A stretch of DNA of 64,000 nt from Saprolegnia diclina VS20 (lineage: Eukaryota; Oomycota; Saprolegniomycetes; Saprolegniales; Saprolegniaceae), in NCBI RefSeq assembly GCF_000281045.1, contig NW_008246068.1, forward strand, positions 858,707 to 922,706. Direction: 5' to 3'. The notes below the pieces were generated by a model, which did not search any database, was not told the origin of the DNA, and was given only the letters and a program-made list of their open reading frames with translations. Position 1 is the stretch's first letter. Each line of letters begins with the position of its first letter. Below, in pieces: positions 46,395 through 57,126 of the stretch. Made by a program: the position numbers and the translations under genes.

Positions 46395-47636
46395 TCATGC
46401 GAGCAAACCGGCGCGTTGCAGCGCGCGGTGGGCTCCACAAGCATGCTTCTTCAATCGAGGGTCGACGATGGATTCCCATTCTTGGATGAGCGCCAGAACG
46501 GCGCCCGCGCCGTCGGCGTTGGCGAGCTCCTCATAGTACAAGGGGCAGAGGATCTCGAGGATGTGCAGACTCTCGCGCTGCAGGTCCGAGGCGATGTCGG
46601 CGCCGCCGGCCGCCATCGTCATGATGACTTGCCACCCATCGCAGTTGATGAACGCGCGCCGGCACTCGGGGTCGTCGCAGAGCCGCGCGAGCGCAAACGA
46701 CGTGCACTGGACAATCTTCTTGTCCGAGGACGTCGTGAGGCGCACGAGGTGGGGCACGAGCGCAGCCATGATGTCCTTGTACTGCGGCGTCGTCGCCAGC
46801 GAGATGCTCGCCAGCACGCCCTGGAGCTGCACGTCGCTGTGCTTGCTCGTGAGCATCTCGTGAAGGGACCGGACCGCGTCCTTGACGTGGAGGTCGGTGG
46901 GCGATGCGGTCGTCGACGGGACATTGAGTGGCGCCGGACGCTTGTGCTTGAGCGGCTTTGTCGCTCCTTGACCACTGAGGAGCTGCTGCTTCTTGCATGC
47001 GTCGACGGCCTCGCCGTACATGTCCATCATGCTCACGATATCGCCGTCCCGACGCTGAAACTCGACCACGAGCTCGGCGCCGGCTTTGAAGAGCGTCACG
47101 TTCAGTTGGACGCGGCTCGTGCCGAGGACGCGCGAGACCTTCCACTTGCCCTTCTCAGCCTTGAAGACAAAGTCGGCGCCCATGTCCATGAGCTTCTGAC
47201 CGATCGTCATGCAGAGGCGCTGGAGGCTCGTGCCTTTGACGTGAAAGTGCGAGTGCATCTCAAGGCGGAACGGCGGCGGTGGCAGCGCTTTCACCACCGT
47301 CTTGCCATAGTTGGTCGGGTCGACCATCGCAATGCGCGGCTCCGACGGCGTGTGAGCCTGGCGCGGCTTGGCGCGCGCGCTAAACGGCGCCGGTGCGGCC
47401 ATCGTGAACGCCGGCGCGTGGTGCATGTGGCCAAGACCCGGGCCAAACTGCTGCGGCATGGCCATGGCCGCGATCGACCGGTACTCGATCTTGTCGTCGG
47501 CTTCGTCGAGGACGCTCGGGACATGCGGCCGCGCCGACGTCGTCGTCGTCTTGGCCTCGTCCTTGGCTTCCTCGTCCTCGAGCTGCTTCTTCTTGGCCTG
47601 CTCGTCGGCGTCCGTCGTTGCGTCCCGGCGGTCCAT
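46395..47636 (-). CDS. armadillo-like repeat protein with a KA1-like domain, function unknown
   Basis: Single exon, 413 residues from the first true ATG (MDRRDATTDAD). The N-terminus is a charged, low-complexity region with an acidic/lysine run. About residues 115-215 (HFHVKGTSLQRLCMTIGQ, KAEKGKWKVSRVL, LNVTLFKAGAELVVEFQR) resemble a kinase-associated KA1 fold, which binds acidic lipids. About 240-413 are helical armadillo/HEAT-like repeats (VKDAVRSLHEMLTSKHSDVQ, VPHLVRLTTSSDKKIVQCTS). There is no kinase domain. An ATTGG box at 47757-47761 lies about 120 bp upstream. It could be a scaffold for a kinase or cytoskeletal complex. The KA1 call is by eye and moderate. Confidence 0.7.
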   Translation of the reverse strand: MDRRDATTDADEQAKKKQLEDEEAKDEAKTTTTSARPHVPSVLDEADDKIEYRSIAAMAMPQQFGPGLGHMHHAPAFTMAAPAPFSARAKPRQAHTPSEPRIAMVDPTNYGKTVVKALPPPPFRLEMHSHFHVKGTSLQRLCMTIGQKLMDMGADFVFKAEKGKWKVSRVLGTSRVQLNVTLFKAGAELVVEFQRRDGDIVSMMDMYGEAVDACKKQQLLSGQGATKPLKHKRPAPLNVPSTTASPTDLHVKDAVRSLHEMLTSKHSDVQLQGVLASISLATTPQYKDIMAALVPHLVRLTTSSDKKIVQCTSFALARLCDDPECRRAFINCDGWQVIMTMAAGGADIASDLQRESLHILEILCPLYYEELANADGAGAVLALIQEWESIVDPRLKKHACGAHRALQRAGLLA

Positions 47637-49105
47637 CGTTGGTTGCAAAATCCAAAATGGCCATACAAAAGGCGAGGTCCATTTCTACAGCGTGACGCCA
47701 TACAAACAGCCAGTCTAAGCGCTGGCCACTTGCCGTCTGCTTTTTCGAGCCATCTGATTGGCCAAAAAAGCGTTTCTTATCCAACTGGCTGGAATCATAT
47801 TTTTCGACGGAACGTTCGCCGCGCCTTCCGGTCCCGTGCGTCCACGGATTCCTCTTGGCATGTGTATACCATACAAACACACTGTGTCGCGGTCAGAGAC
47901 CACGGCATACGCCGCGCAAGTGCGCGCCTCGTCGCGCCATCCAAAGCTAAACCCACCCAACTTCACCCCTGCTGGCATCGTCGTGGGCAACCGCTAGCGG
48001 CCAACCGATAGCAGATCTTCGACGCAAAACCCACGTCGTCAACATGGTGGTTGAGAGTCGTTCGAGTCCTTTGGCGTAGCGTGTAACGCGCTCGCACTCG
48101 CTCTTGCTTTCTTCATAGCGTGACGCCAGCGAGTGGCTTCATTCCTTCGATTCACACGGTGTTGGCATTTGTGGCAAATAGCCAGCTGCACAAAACCTGC
48201 CACCGACCACCTGTGTGTGCCAGACGCGCGCCATCGTCTCGGCCAACACGGCTTGTCCCGGGCAGCTTGGGCGTCCGCAAAGGCATCGATTAGGTGACGG
48301 CCCACTCTTCGCCGCGAACGGGTTGGGTGCACGACTCGGCTCGGTCGTTGTATGGCGCCCTGAATGGCGACGACAACGAACAGTCGGGGCGGTGGCGCCA
48401 AGTTGCGTGATATTAGTCGATCGCGTCCGCGAAACGCTCGCCGTTTCTATATTGCCGTTTGGCAGACAGGCGGCGCTTCGAAACGAAGACGTTCGTCTTC
48501 CCAACGTTGTGGGCACGCCTCGGGTGGTCGCGGTTGCGCCGGAAGATCCTTTGCTACCGTCGCATGTGAGTCTGGCCAGAGAGTGGACTTCTCCGCTTCT
48601 CCGCTTCCGCGCGTCTTCCGGGGTTGACGACAGAGAACTGCGTCATATCACTGCAGTGTACCAACCAAGCACGCCTGCCTACGTGGCACGCGCACAGCGC
48701 GCGAGAGCCATCTCGTACCGGTACAAATGGTCGTCGCGATGGCCCATCGCCCTCCTGTGCCTACCGCAGGAATGGGATCGGGTTGAGCGGGCGACAGCGT
48801 GCTACTTCAACCACACAGAACCAACGGTCCACAGCAATCAGCGACGACGACATATCGCAGCACAGCAAGGTACCGTGCTGGTTCTGTGCCACCACATTTG
48901 CAGATCATATATTGTGTGCGACTTCATTCGCAGCCACATCCGTTGCCCCATCGGCCCTGAAATACGGGACTCTCATGTCGCCGCCTGTGCCCTTCCGACG
49001 ACCATATTCTTTCAGCTAACGAGAGCGTACTCGGCTCGTTGAGCATAGAATACATGATGACGTTAACCGCGTCACCAAAGGTACAGACAATAGCGTGCAC
49101 AACGA
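47637..49105. other. intergenic, no confident gene
   Basis: Includes the upstream region of the armadillo gene (ATTGG at 47757-47761). A 275-codon plus frame (48215-49042) has no recognisable motif and an Arg-rich composition typical of chance frames. Confidence 0.45.
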
Positions 49106-51496
49106 CTAGGCTGGGGCGACGAGCACATCCGTTTCGAGGCGCGTCGCGTACGAAGCAAGAACCTCGGCGGCGACCGCGAGCTTGGGCGACGCGGGGTCTT
49201 CGTCGCAGTAAAAGAGGAGCGTCTGGAGGCACAGATTCTCATTGTGGATCTGGTTGTTCTCTTGGGTCTCGCGCCAGTCTGGATCAAATTGCGGACACTG
49301 GGGCCCGACGCCCGAGAAGCCGAGCGTGCGCACCAGGTGTGTCCAGATCTCGCGAAAGAGGAGGCCGATCGCACCAAAGTCCAGATGCAAATAGCGGTCC
49401 CACTCGGCGTCCATCGTGCGCTGGAGGTCTCGCATCGACGGCAGCTTCTCGTTGCGCATCACCGGCGCCTCCATGTACGTGGCGAGGCGGTACGCGCGGC
49501 TGAGGTGCTCGGGCTCCGTCACATTCAGCGTCCGGCCCTTTCGCTGCATCTTTGCATGCGCCTTTTGAAACTTGCTCCGGCGGTCCTTGCTGTCGCGGTG
49601 CGCAGTCTTGGCGTCCACCTCGCCGGCTTGGTTGCGGGAGCTCGCAGCCACGACCGGTGCATCCTTGGCTTCGTAGCCCCACGCGAGAAGGTGCGCCTTG
49701 AGGAACCCACCGGGCGCGTTGGGGCGACTGCCGGCCCACACCGACTTGCCCTGTTCAAAGAGGTCGGCGAGCATGTCGAGCACCGGTACGGGCGCAACGT
49801 GATCGCGAATACGGAGCGCGTTGTAGAGGTGGAGCACCAAGCGGCCTTGGCCAATGTCGTCCAAGAGGAAAATGCCCGTGTCGAGGCCCAGCGTCATCGT
49901 GGTCATGAGCACATGCTGGCCGGCCATCCACGGGTTGAGCCACGCGCGTGCGACCTCGTTCTCGGTAAAGCCAGGGTACGTGGTCGCGATACGAAGCGTA
50001 TTGCCGAGCCAGGCCACCGTGACGTTGAGGTTGCGCTTCGTGTGCGGCGGTGAAAAGAGCTCGCCGGGCGACTCCTTGAACGTCTGCAGGTGCTGGAGCA
50101 CACGGCGCATCGCGTCCGTCGCGTACGCCCCGACGCTGGCCACGGTTACCGCGTCCGAGGGGGGTCCTTGGACCGCCAAAATCGACTCGAGCAGGCACTG
50201 CGCCGCAAATACAAACGGAAGCGTGACCACTTGCGTCGTCTCGTACTCCTTGACGAGCTTGTGGAATGGCATAAAGTCGTCTTGGTGGTCAATCTTGAAC
50301 GCGCGCTCGTCGAGCACTTGATGCAAGAGCGGCGGCAGGACGTCGGCGAGGAGCGTCTGGAACAAGGCCTTGCGCGTCGGCGCCGACTGCCTACTCTCGT
50401 CCCAAGTGGGGCCAAAGAAGCCGTCCCGGCAAATGAGCCGCGTCCCTGGCTGCAGTGCATCCAAGAGGCCCACGAGCAGCAAATGCAAGTCGAGGAGGTT
50501 GTCATTGTCGTCTTCGTCGAGGTGGTTTGTGTAGAAGAGCGCCGACCCACGGTTTACGAGATCGATCGGCATGACGCTCTGGAGCACCGAGTCGGCCTCG
50601 GACGCGGATACCTTGAGCTTTTGCATGACGATGCGGAGAATGCCGTCGTACTTGCGGGGCACGGCCGCTCAGCGCGAGAGCACAATGACCTCGACCATGC
50701 GCTCCAGCGGCACGTTGTACTGGAGCGTGATCGGCTCGAGCATGCCGTGGTCGCCAAGAAGCACAGCGATCTCGTCCAATGTCTTGAGATACGGGTGCTC
50801 GACCTGGAGCTCGCTCGAGAGGGTGCCGACGAGCTTGACACAGGCGTTGGTGACTGCGGTCGCCGCGACCAGCGTCGTTTTGCCCTGCTTGAAGTCGCGC
50901 CACACGGCCTTGACCTCGCCCATGAGCTCATCCATGTCCGAGACAAAGCACCACGCGCGGAACTTTTCGGCGTCGATGCGCGCGAGGAGCTTGGCGCGCG
51001 ACGCCTCGGCCCGCGTCGGCTCGACGGGCGGGACGAACGCTGCGACGTCAAACGCCGGCATGTCGGGCGCGTCGGTATCGTCGTCGTCATCATCGACAGA
51101 GAGCGCGTCAAACGTGTTGGAGAGGTTCGTGGCGTCGACGACGGGCGCTGCAGGCGACGGCTGGCGGGCCTCGACCAACGGCTCGAGCTTGGCCTTGATC
51201 GCGCGAAGGAGGTCGAGGAAGTGCACGTGGCCCTCGTCCGGCTCTGAAACCGCTTGGCTCGAGAGCCACCGGAGGCGGATGCTACGCGTGAGCTGGCGCA
51301 TGATGCTCGCTGGGACCGGCATCGCCTTGTCCGCGATCTTGACGGCCGCCGCCCAGATCATCGGCGTCGTCCACTCACCCGCGCTCGCCTTGGCCTTCTT
51401 GGCCTTGCCAACCGACGAGCGCTTGAGCCATGCAACGACCGCGTTCGTCGCCGTCTTGTACCGGTACCACCGACCACACTCGCTATGGCGCCCCAT
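49106..51496 (-). CDS. DUF6604-like protein interrupted by an in-frame TGA
   Basis: Two long frames in the same register (51496-50669 and 50668-49106) are separated only by a TGA at 50671-50669. Together they would encode about 795 residues. The N-terminus WYRYKTATNAVVAWLKRS matches the start of DUF6604 proteins, a large family in fungi and oomycetes with no known function. An acidic linker (SVDDDDDDTDAPD) follows, then helical sequence to the end. Possible explanations: a 45-nt intron, for example removing the block from GTCGAGG to CGCAAG around the stop (a multiple of three, but with weak splice sites); a recent nonsense mutation; or a sequencing error. The lack of other lesions argues against an old pseudogene. 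Confidence 0.65.
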
Positions 51497-52074
51497 ACTT
51501 TGCGTTCCGATACATTGTATGGCCTCGGAGCTTTGATGGCCGCTGGCAGACAGCTGGTGCAGCCAGTTCGCCTCAAACATGGGCTTTTTGTCCTAATTAG
51601 GTTGAACGGGGCCTTAAATGCGGGCTTTATATCCTAATTAGGCTTAATAAGGCCTCGGCTTGAAGGTGGCTGCGCTGCCATATCCGCTTGCCAGGTCATG
51701 CAGAGGCCACGAAAGGAAAATATGCAGACAGGCGTATGTTTTGTACAGCACTGGTACGCGGGACCACACACAACTCGAACGTGCTTTGGCAAGGGTCGCT
51801 ACGGAACTGAGAGCGAAATCGTGTGGCGTTACCACTCGATGCGCACGCGCCAAGGTATCGCGGTCCGAACGATGGGCAAGCTACCGTACTGTAGATCTCG
51901 TTGCTGGTACACAAGAAAACAATTAGAGTTCATGCGTAGCTGCATCTAACGTTTGAAAGCTTGTTATTTCGAAGCATATTTCAAACAAGCCGAGAGGTCA
52001 TGTGTACACTATGACTATATATTGGATAAAAGACACAAATTTCGAGACTACGTGGCGCGCGTCTCGCTGTCGCC
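51497..52074. other. intergenic between two minus-strand genes
   Basis: Contains the tandem TCCTAATTAGG repeat and no frame with coding features. Confidence 0.5.
51581..51654. repeat. imperfect tandem repeat with TCCTAATTAGG palindromes
   Basis: Two copies of a roughly 41-bp unit, GGGCTTT..TCCTAATTAGG..TTAA..GGCC, place TCCTAATTAGG at 51591-51601 and 51632-51642, in the upstream region of the DUF6604-like gene. A third copy of the palindrome is at 57051-57066. Confidence 0.7.
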
Positions 52075-52797
52075 TTAGCAGGCGCTGGCGACTTTGGTCG
52101 AGTAGTTTGCGTACGGCGTATCGTTCTCGTCGGGCAAGAGCACAGTGGCTTCCTCGTCCTCGCCGTCTTCGTGCGTCGAGAGGTACCGGAAGGTCCAGTA
52201 CCCGAGCGAAAACATGAGCGTGAGGCCAATGAAGGGCGAGATGAGGATGATCGTGCTCACAGAGAGGAGGTAGATGAGCACGATGCGGAAGATCGCGTCC
52301 GTGATCATGAACGTGCCCCAGACGATGCAGAGGAAGCGTGAGACCTCGCGGACTTTGGGGTTGGCCCACTTGGCGTCCATCTCTTCCTTGGATTTGTCGG
52401 TGATTTGGCGCCGGAGGCTAAAGAAGAGATCTTCCTTCCATGTCAACGATAGAAAGTGCATCGAGCCAAAAAAAATCGTCGTGCACGAGTCCTTGGCCAT
52501 GAGCACACGCGGGTCCGTCGTCAGCGAGAGCAGCACCAGCGAGAAGATCATCGAGAAGATTTGCATGAACGAGACCAAGTCCTTCCGGTTGTGCGCAAAG
52601 ATCTCGTACAATGTCTTGAGCATCGGCGGCACGCCCGAGAGCGCCACGGCGTAAATCTCGGACGTGTGCGCCTTCATGTAGTTGTAGATGCCAATGGGCA
52701 GCGCAATGTTGATGACGACGATGCCAAGGATGTGCCACGTGCGGTCGGCATGCGACTTGGTCGGCGGGGCGTGCGTCGGCGACTTCATTTTGGACAT
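52075..52797 (-). CDS. multi-pass membrane protein, VC0807-like
   Basis: Single exon, 240 residues from MSKMKSP. Hydrophobic segments lie at about 24-42 (HILGIVVINIALPIGIYNYM), 48-63, 75-95 (FMQIFSMIFSLVLLSLTT), 155-175 and 180-205. The segment ALSGVPPMLKTLYEIFAHNRKD followed by DPRVLMAKDSCTT resembles the VC0807 family of small uncharacterised membrane proteins found in bacteria, fungi and oomycetes. The acidic C-terminal tail is probably cytosolic. No catalytic motif is visible and the function is unknown. TCACTTTGCC upstream on the coding strand (about 52830) may be its initiator. Confidence 0.75.
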   Translation of the reverse strand: MSKMKSPTHAPPTKSHADRTWHILGIVVINIALPIGIYNYMKAHTSEIYAVALSGVPPMLKTLYEIFAHNRKDLVSFMQIFSMIFSLVLLSLTTDPRVLMAKDSCTTIFFGSMHFLSLTWKEDLFFSLRRQITDKSKEEMDAKWANPKVREVSRFLCIVWGTFMITDAIFRIVLIYLLSVSTIILISPFIGLTLMFSLGYWTFRYLSTHEDGEDEEATVLLPDENDTPYANYSTKVASAC

Positions 52798-53817
52798 TGA
52801 ATCCGTGAGCTTGACGCGCGTGAAAAGGCAAAGTGACCAGCACTCTGAACGAATGTAGGTCGTTCAATCCGATCTCGTTGAAGGTCATCTCCTTGAAAAC
52901 ATTAGCAGGTACATTGCGAAACACGACTTTGCAGTCAAATAGTGGGATAAGCTCCCTATTAACAAGGTCATATGCCATTGCAAAGAGGGAGAGAGCATGT
53001 GATGCCCACGTTCACGTCACGCTCGAGTCATTGACACGGATCATGGGCCGAAGTTCTGGACCATAAACATCGAAGTAAGCGGTGGTGTAACACAGAGTTC
53101 CGCCCGAAGTCGAAGTTGGCGCGGCTGATAAAAGGGTAGTAAGCGCCGTCGTGCACGGCGCTTTACCCAAGTCAAGACGCAGCTGAGACGACGTAGCGCC
53201 ACTCTAGACGCCAAGGTCGACGTCCAACGACCTCTGTCAACTCAGATGGCACTGGATTACGAAGGGGCTTCAAGAATCGACAAACCCTTCGATAAACTTT
53301 GTGGCACCGGCTAAGCTTAGTGGCATCTTATAGGCAGCTTTATAGTGTGCGAGCGCACTTGCTCGTATCCATTCCCTCAAGCTCCGCACAACCTTCGCCT
53401 TTGCAGCGGTCCAACAACTATAGACTCAAGCATCAATGCAGCCGCTCGTAGCTGCCACCCGTGTCGCCACTGCACAGGTGGTTCCCATCCGAGATGGGAA
53501 AGCATCGTCGGATGATCGCGTCGGGTGCGTGTTTACTCGGTTGGGGAAGCTTCTCGGGCCACTTCCGCCGGGACCAGTGTGGCTCAGTGGGTGGCTCCGA
53601 CCGGCAGCGCTTCCTCCTGCAATGACGTGTGATCGAAATGTATTGTAGCACTAAGATCGCAGCCGCGCACGAGCCAATCCAGTAGCGTTGGCGTAGCGTC
53701 ATGCACCTTGCACAACGAGTATCTATTTGTTGTATCTATCTTTCAAGTCGAGGCCGGATCCTCCGGATAAGTAGCCTGTAGGATTATCCGGCATCCGTGC
53801 AATCTTGCGGCTTTGCG
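52798..53817. other. 1-kb intergenic, no gene seen
   Basis: Short frames only (77 codons at 52833-53066, 70 codons at 53436-53648, plus strand). No tRNA or 5S rRNA pattern was recognised. Confidence 0.5.
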
Positions 53818-54481
53818 ATGCCCAACCAAGTGTCCACGGCGGTCTTCTGGAATATGTTCTACGGCCGCACGGCGAGCCCGGACGAGTGGTATCTCTCGTT
53901 CGAGCACGATGCGATGAAGGCCATGGCGCCCGAGCTGACGGCGCTCGCCGACGGCGCGCTCGTCCTGCACCTCGGCTGCGGCTGCTCGGCGATCGCAGAG
54001 ACGCTCGCCGCCGCAACAGGCCGCCGCTTTGTGCTCGCCAACATGGACTTTTCTGGCATTGTGCTGCAGCAGCTGCAGGCCAAGGAGGCAGGCGCTACGA
54101 ACTCGCTCGTGGAGTTTCAGCAGATGGACGCGCGTCACGTGTCGTACCGATCGGCGACGGTCGACTATATTGTGGACAAGGGCACGCTCGACAGGTACAC
54201 ACACGAATGACACGTGCAATGAGACAGTGTACCATGGGCGAGCTAGCATTCTGTCCGACTCGACCAAGGTGGACGCCAACAGCCGCCTTGTGACGAGCGA
54301 GCTCTGCCGCGTGCTCCGACCTGGCGGCAAGGTGCTCAGCGTCTCGACGTTCCACAGCGAGACCCGGTTGCGCTGCTTGGCACACCCAGGTTGGCGCGTC
54401 GAGTGCAAGGTGATTCCCACGACGCCGTACGAGTACCCGGACCAGCCCGAGTGTTATTTATACGTCATGACCAAGCTGTAA
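53818..54481 (+). CDS. METTL13/EEF1A-lysine-methyltransferase-like SAM methyltransferase
   Basis: Two exons (53818-54194, 54247-54481; intron 52 nt) give 203 residues. VLHLGCGCSAIAETL is SAM motif I, NMDFSGIVLQQL motif II, QQMDARHV the mDaR motif, and VDYIVDKGTLDS the hallmark FDxVxDKGTLD of the METTL13/METTL12/CS-KMT group, which methylates lysines of eEF1A or citrate synthase. The second exon supplies ELCRVLRPGGKVLSVSTF and the C-terminal strands ending YLYVMTKL. Small size and absence of a targeting peptide suggest a cytosolic protein methyltransferase. Confidence 0.85.
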
Positions 54482-54586
54482 TACCGCGTCAATTCATTCA
54501 CGTCACCACCGTACCCATGCATGTGGATCGATCTGCGGTGACAACATGTACACTACATTCACGCCACCCCGACTAGAACCACCAGC

Positions 54587-54602
54587 ATATATATATATAT
54601 AT
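54587..54602. repeat. (AT)8 microsatellite
   Basis: Pure AT dinucleotide run between the convergent methyltransferase and ankyrin genes, in their shared 3' spacer. Confidence 0.95.
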
Positions 54603-54751
54603 GAATATCCTTTATCTTGGTTCACAGCGACTTCGCCCACGGAGAGACTCGCAAGCTCCCTTGTCTCCAAGCGCTCGCCGAGCATGGCCTCAAAAAAGTC
54701 TCTTAAACTCGTAGCGAGCGCGTAGTTTGTAGCTTCAGTAGTTAGTTTGTA

Positions 54752-56359
54752 TTAGTGGTCGTAATAGCCATAGCCGTCTTCAAACAGGTCGTCGTCGTCG
54801 TCGCCGTAGGTTCCTTGATCGTCCGACAAATCGGATCGAATGCGCCATGCGATTGGAAACCACTCGGTGGTCGCCGCCGCCTCGCGGTCGGCTTGCGTCG
54901 TGCAGCCCGCGAGGCTCAAGTTGTCAAACACGAGCTTGTGCCCGATGTGCAACGCGCGGCGCGTCGCCTTTCTCGCGCCCCGTCGTTGCGGATCGCGGGC
55001 CGCCAGAAAGGCCAACACGTCCATGTGCCCGCCGCGCGCCGCCCAGTACAGTGCTCGAAACGTACAGCCGTCGTTGGTCGGGTGGGTGTATAAGAAGCGG
55101 ACGATCTCGAGGTGACCGGCCGCGGCGGCCCAATCGATCGCGCGCGTCGTGCCGCCTTCGGACCGATGCGTCTTGAGGAATTGCACCATGGCGCCGTGGC
55201 CACGGTGCGCGGCGCGGTCGAGCGCGTTGGGCGTGCAGCCGTCGGACCGGCGCTCGTGCAAGAAGAGTACGATGGCCATGTGATTGTTGCGCGCAGCGGC
55301 GTCGAGGATACGCGGCCCAAACCCGCGCTGGGCAGCGGGGTGCGCATGCAGAAACGTAATCACATCCAAGTGCCCGTGCGCGGCCGCGCCGATCATGGCC
55401 GACGAGGGCACGCTGCCTGCCGCTGGACTGGACAAGAGAAGCGCGAGCATGTCGAGGCGACCATATGCAGCCGCATACGTGAGCGCGGTCTCGGAGATCT
55501 CGATGGCTTGACTAAAGTGCGTGACCACATATGTGAGCACGTTCAAGTGGCCTCGGAGCACGGCAGCTTCGATGTCGTACGCCTGAAACGAGAAATGGTC
55601 GCCGTAGACCCGCCGCACATGGTCTGCAACGTCAACGTGGCCGTTTGCCAATGCCAAGAGCAAGGCGTTGGCCGTGCAGCCCTCGGACCGATGGTCGCCG
55701 AGCCACTGCACCATGCGCAAATCGCCAGCGAACGCAGCGTGGTCCATTGCGTCCGTCGTGCACGCCGTCGAACCTGCGTCGTGGAGAAGCTTGAGCACAT
55801 CCAGATGTCCGTGGTACGCGGCAACGTCCATGGCAAGGCCGTCGCGGCCATGCAGATGCTGGATCTGGCCGAGATCGACCTCGGTACTGGCTTGGAGGTG
55901 GCGAAGAAGTGTCACGTGACCGCCCGCAATCGCCGCGTGCGCAAGTGCGACAGGATGCGCCAAAAGCGCCGTGAGCTCATCGAGCCACATGTGCTGCATC
56001 GGTACATGATCAATGTCAAGGACGCGCACCATGGCCCGGGCGCCGCTTCCATCGTGGCCGTCGGCATAGTCGACCCGGTACGCTACCTCGTTGTAGTCGG
56101 ATCGGCGTTTGACGTGCTCGTACATGCGACGCGACGTGATGAGGCGAAACGACTGGCAAAGACCTCCATGCGGCGGGAGACGTGGCAGCGCCGGAAGGTC
56201 GCCATCCCAGTCGCACCGAAAGACGTCTTGCCACACGGCGAGCGCAGTCGCGTCGGTCAAGGTGGCCGGAAGGTACCCATGCAGGAGCTGCGTGAGTGGC
56301 CCGGCGTAGGCGGCGATGACGTCATGGAGCACCTCGACGTCGTCCCAGCTCGGTGCCAT
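54752..56359 (-). CDS. ankyrin-repeat protein, 11 repeats
   Basis: Single exon, 535 residues from MAPSWDDVEVL; the frame is open upstream of this ATG but that part crosses the ATTGG boxes and looks non-coding. About residues 125-480 hold eleven ankyrin-like repeats with the (A/D)AAxxGHLDVLxxLH pattern, of the divergent type abundant in oomycetes and other protists. A very acidic tail (DDDDDLFEDGYGYYDH) ends the chain. Ankyrin repeats bind proteins; no catalytic domain is present, so the partner is unknown. Confidence 0.85.
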   Translation of the reverse strand: MAPSWDDVEVLHDVIAAYAGPLTQLLHGYLPATLTDATALAVWQDVFRCDWDGDLPALPRLPPHGGLCQSFRLITSRRMYEHVKRRSDYNEVAYRVDYADGHDGSGARAMVRVLDIDHVPMQHMWLDELTALLAHPVALAHAAIAGGHVTLLRHLQASTEVDLGQIQHLHGRDGLAMDVAAYHGHLDVLKLLHDAGSTACTTDAMDHAAFAGDLRMVQWLGDHRSEGCTANALLLALANGHVDVADHVRRVYGDHFSFQAYDIEAAVLRGHLNVLTYVVTHFSQAIEISETALTYAAAYGRLDMLALLLSSPAAGSVPSSAMIGAAAHGHLDVITFLHAHPAAQRGFGPRILDAAARNNHMAIVLFLHERRSDGCTPNALDRAAHRGHGAMVQFLKTHRSEGGTTRAIDWAAAAGHLEIVRFLYTHPTNDGCTFRALYWAARGGHMDVLAFLAARDPQRRGARKATRRALHIGHKLVFDNLSLAGCTTQADREAAATTEWFPIAWRIRSDLSDDQGTYGDDDDDLFEDGYGYYDH

Positions 56360-57126
56360 CGCTCCCGCAACAATCCAATGACAGTCTGTCGCTCGCTTGA
56401 TAGAATTTTTCCACCAATCAAGCGATTTCACAATGTCGATTTCAGCCAATGAAAATGCGTGGATATTAAAGAGTATAGTTAACGTTCCGCTCGGCTGCAC
56501 TGCACTTGGGCGATGACTTCGACGCGCACACCAGATTCGCTTGACGCACGACGAGCTCGCATGTCCAACGAGTCCATGTGCTGGTAGCTGACGACGCGCC
56601 AGCCTGTAGTCATCAGCGTGTTCGGATGTGATCGGTGGGCGACCTTCATTTAGGATTAATCCTCGTGTTGAAGATGACGCCAGGAATCTTGTCGTCATCA
56701 CGTCCATGCATGTTCGCCCTACGGCGCCGCAAGGGTACGTCAAGCTCGCATCCAATAGCTTCACGCGTAGGACACGAGGGTAGAACACTACTGTGTTGGG
56801 TGTTGGTGTATTCTCTTGTCCATTCACCGGAGCTAACGTGTCCGGAATGTTCGGTAGAGGTTAGCGAACACAAGTAGTGGTGACCTTCAGTTGCATCTCC
56901 GTCGTTTGGTAAGCGCACCTCTATCGCTACTACTTAGAGTCCTGCAAGCGCTGAACATGGCTCTCGAGTGCGGACTTCTTGGGACTCTCACGAGGTCTCT
57001 GTGATAACGTCGTGGCCTGTCCATTTCGACTCCATGTGTCCCACGGGACATGTCCTAATTAGGACACGTGGCGTTACCACGCTGACAACGCATCGCATCA
57101 CATTCACCAAATCCCTGTGTCAACGC
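56360..57126. promoter_or_regulatory. divergent upstream region of the ankyrin and ABCA genes
   Basis: CCAAT boxes at 56374-56378, 56414-56418 and 56446-56450 and an AT-rich TATTAAAG (near 56464) lie upstream of the ankyrin gene. The perfect palindrome TGTCCTAATTAGGACA lies at 57051-57066, about 60 bp before the ABCA start. No gene was recognised in between. Confidence 0.4.
57051..57066. repeat. perfect 16-bp palindrome TGTCCTAATTAGGACA
   Basis: Shares its TCCTAATTAGG core with the two copies at 51591-51601 and 51632-51642. Its position just upstream of a start codon makes a transcription-factor site possible. Confidence 0.5.

Noticed and set aside
46308-48011. 567-codon plus-strand frame
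   Set aside because: Mostly antisense to the armadillo-like gene and of shadow composition; no domain seen.
48215-49042. 275-codon plus-strand frame
   Set aside because: No recognisable family, no signal or domain, Arg-rich. Likely chance, though not excluded without transcripts.
53430-53640. Possible 5S rRNA or tRNA around a CCCATCCGAGATGGG hairpin
   Set aside because: The hairpin exists, but the conserved 5S internal control sequences and tRNA A/B boxes are absent.
55112-56452. 446-codon plus-strand frame
   Set aside because: Complement of the ankyrin repeats; its apparent periodicity comes from the repeats on the other strand.
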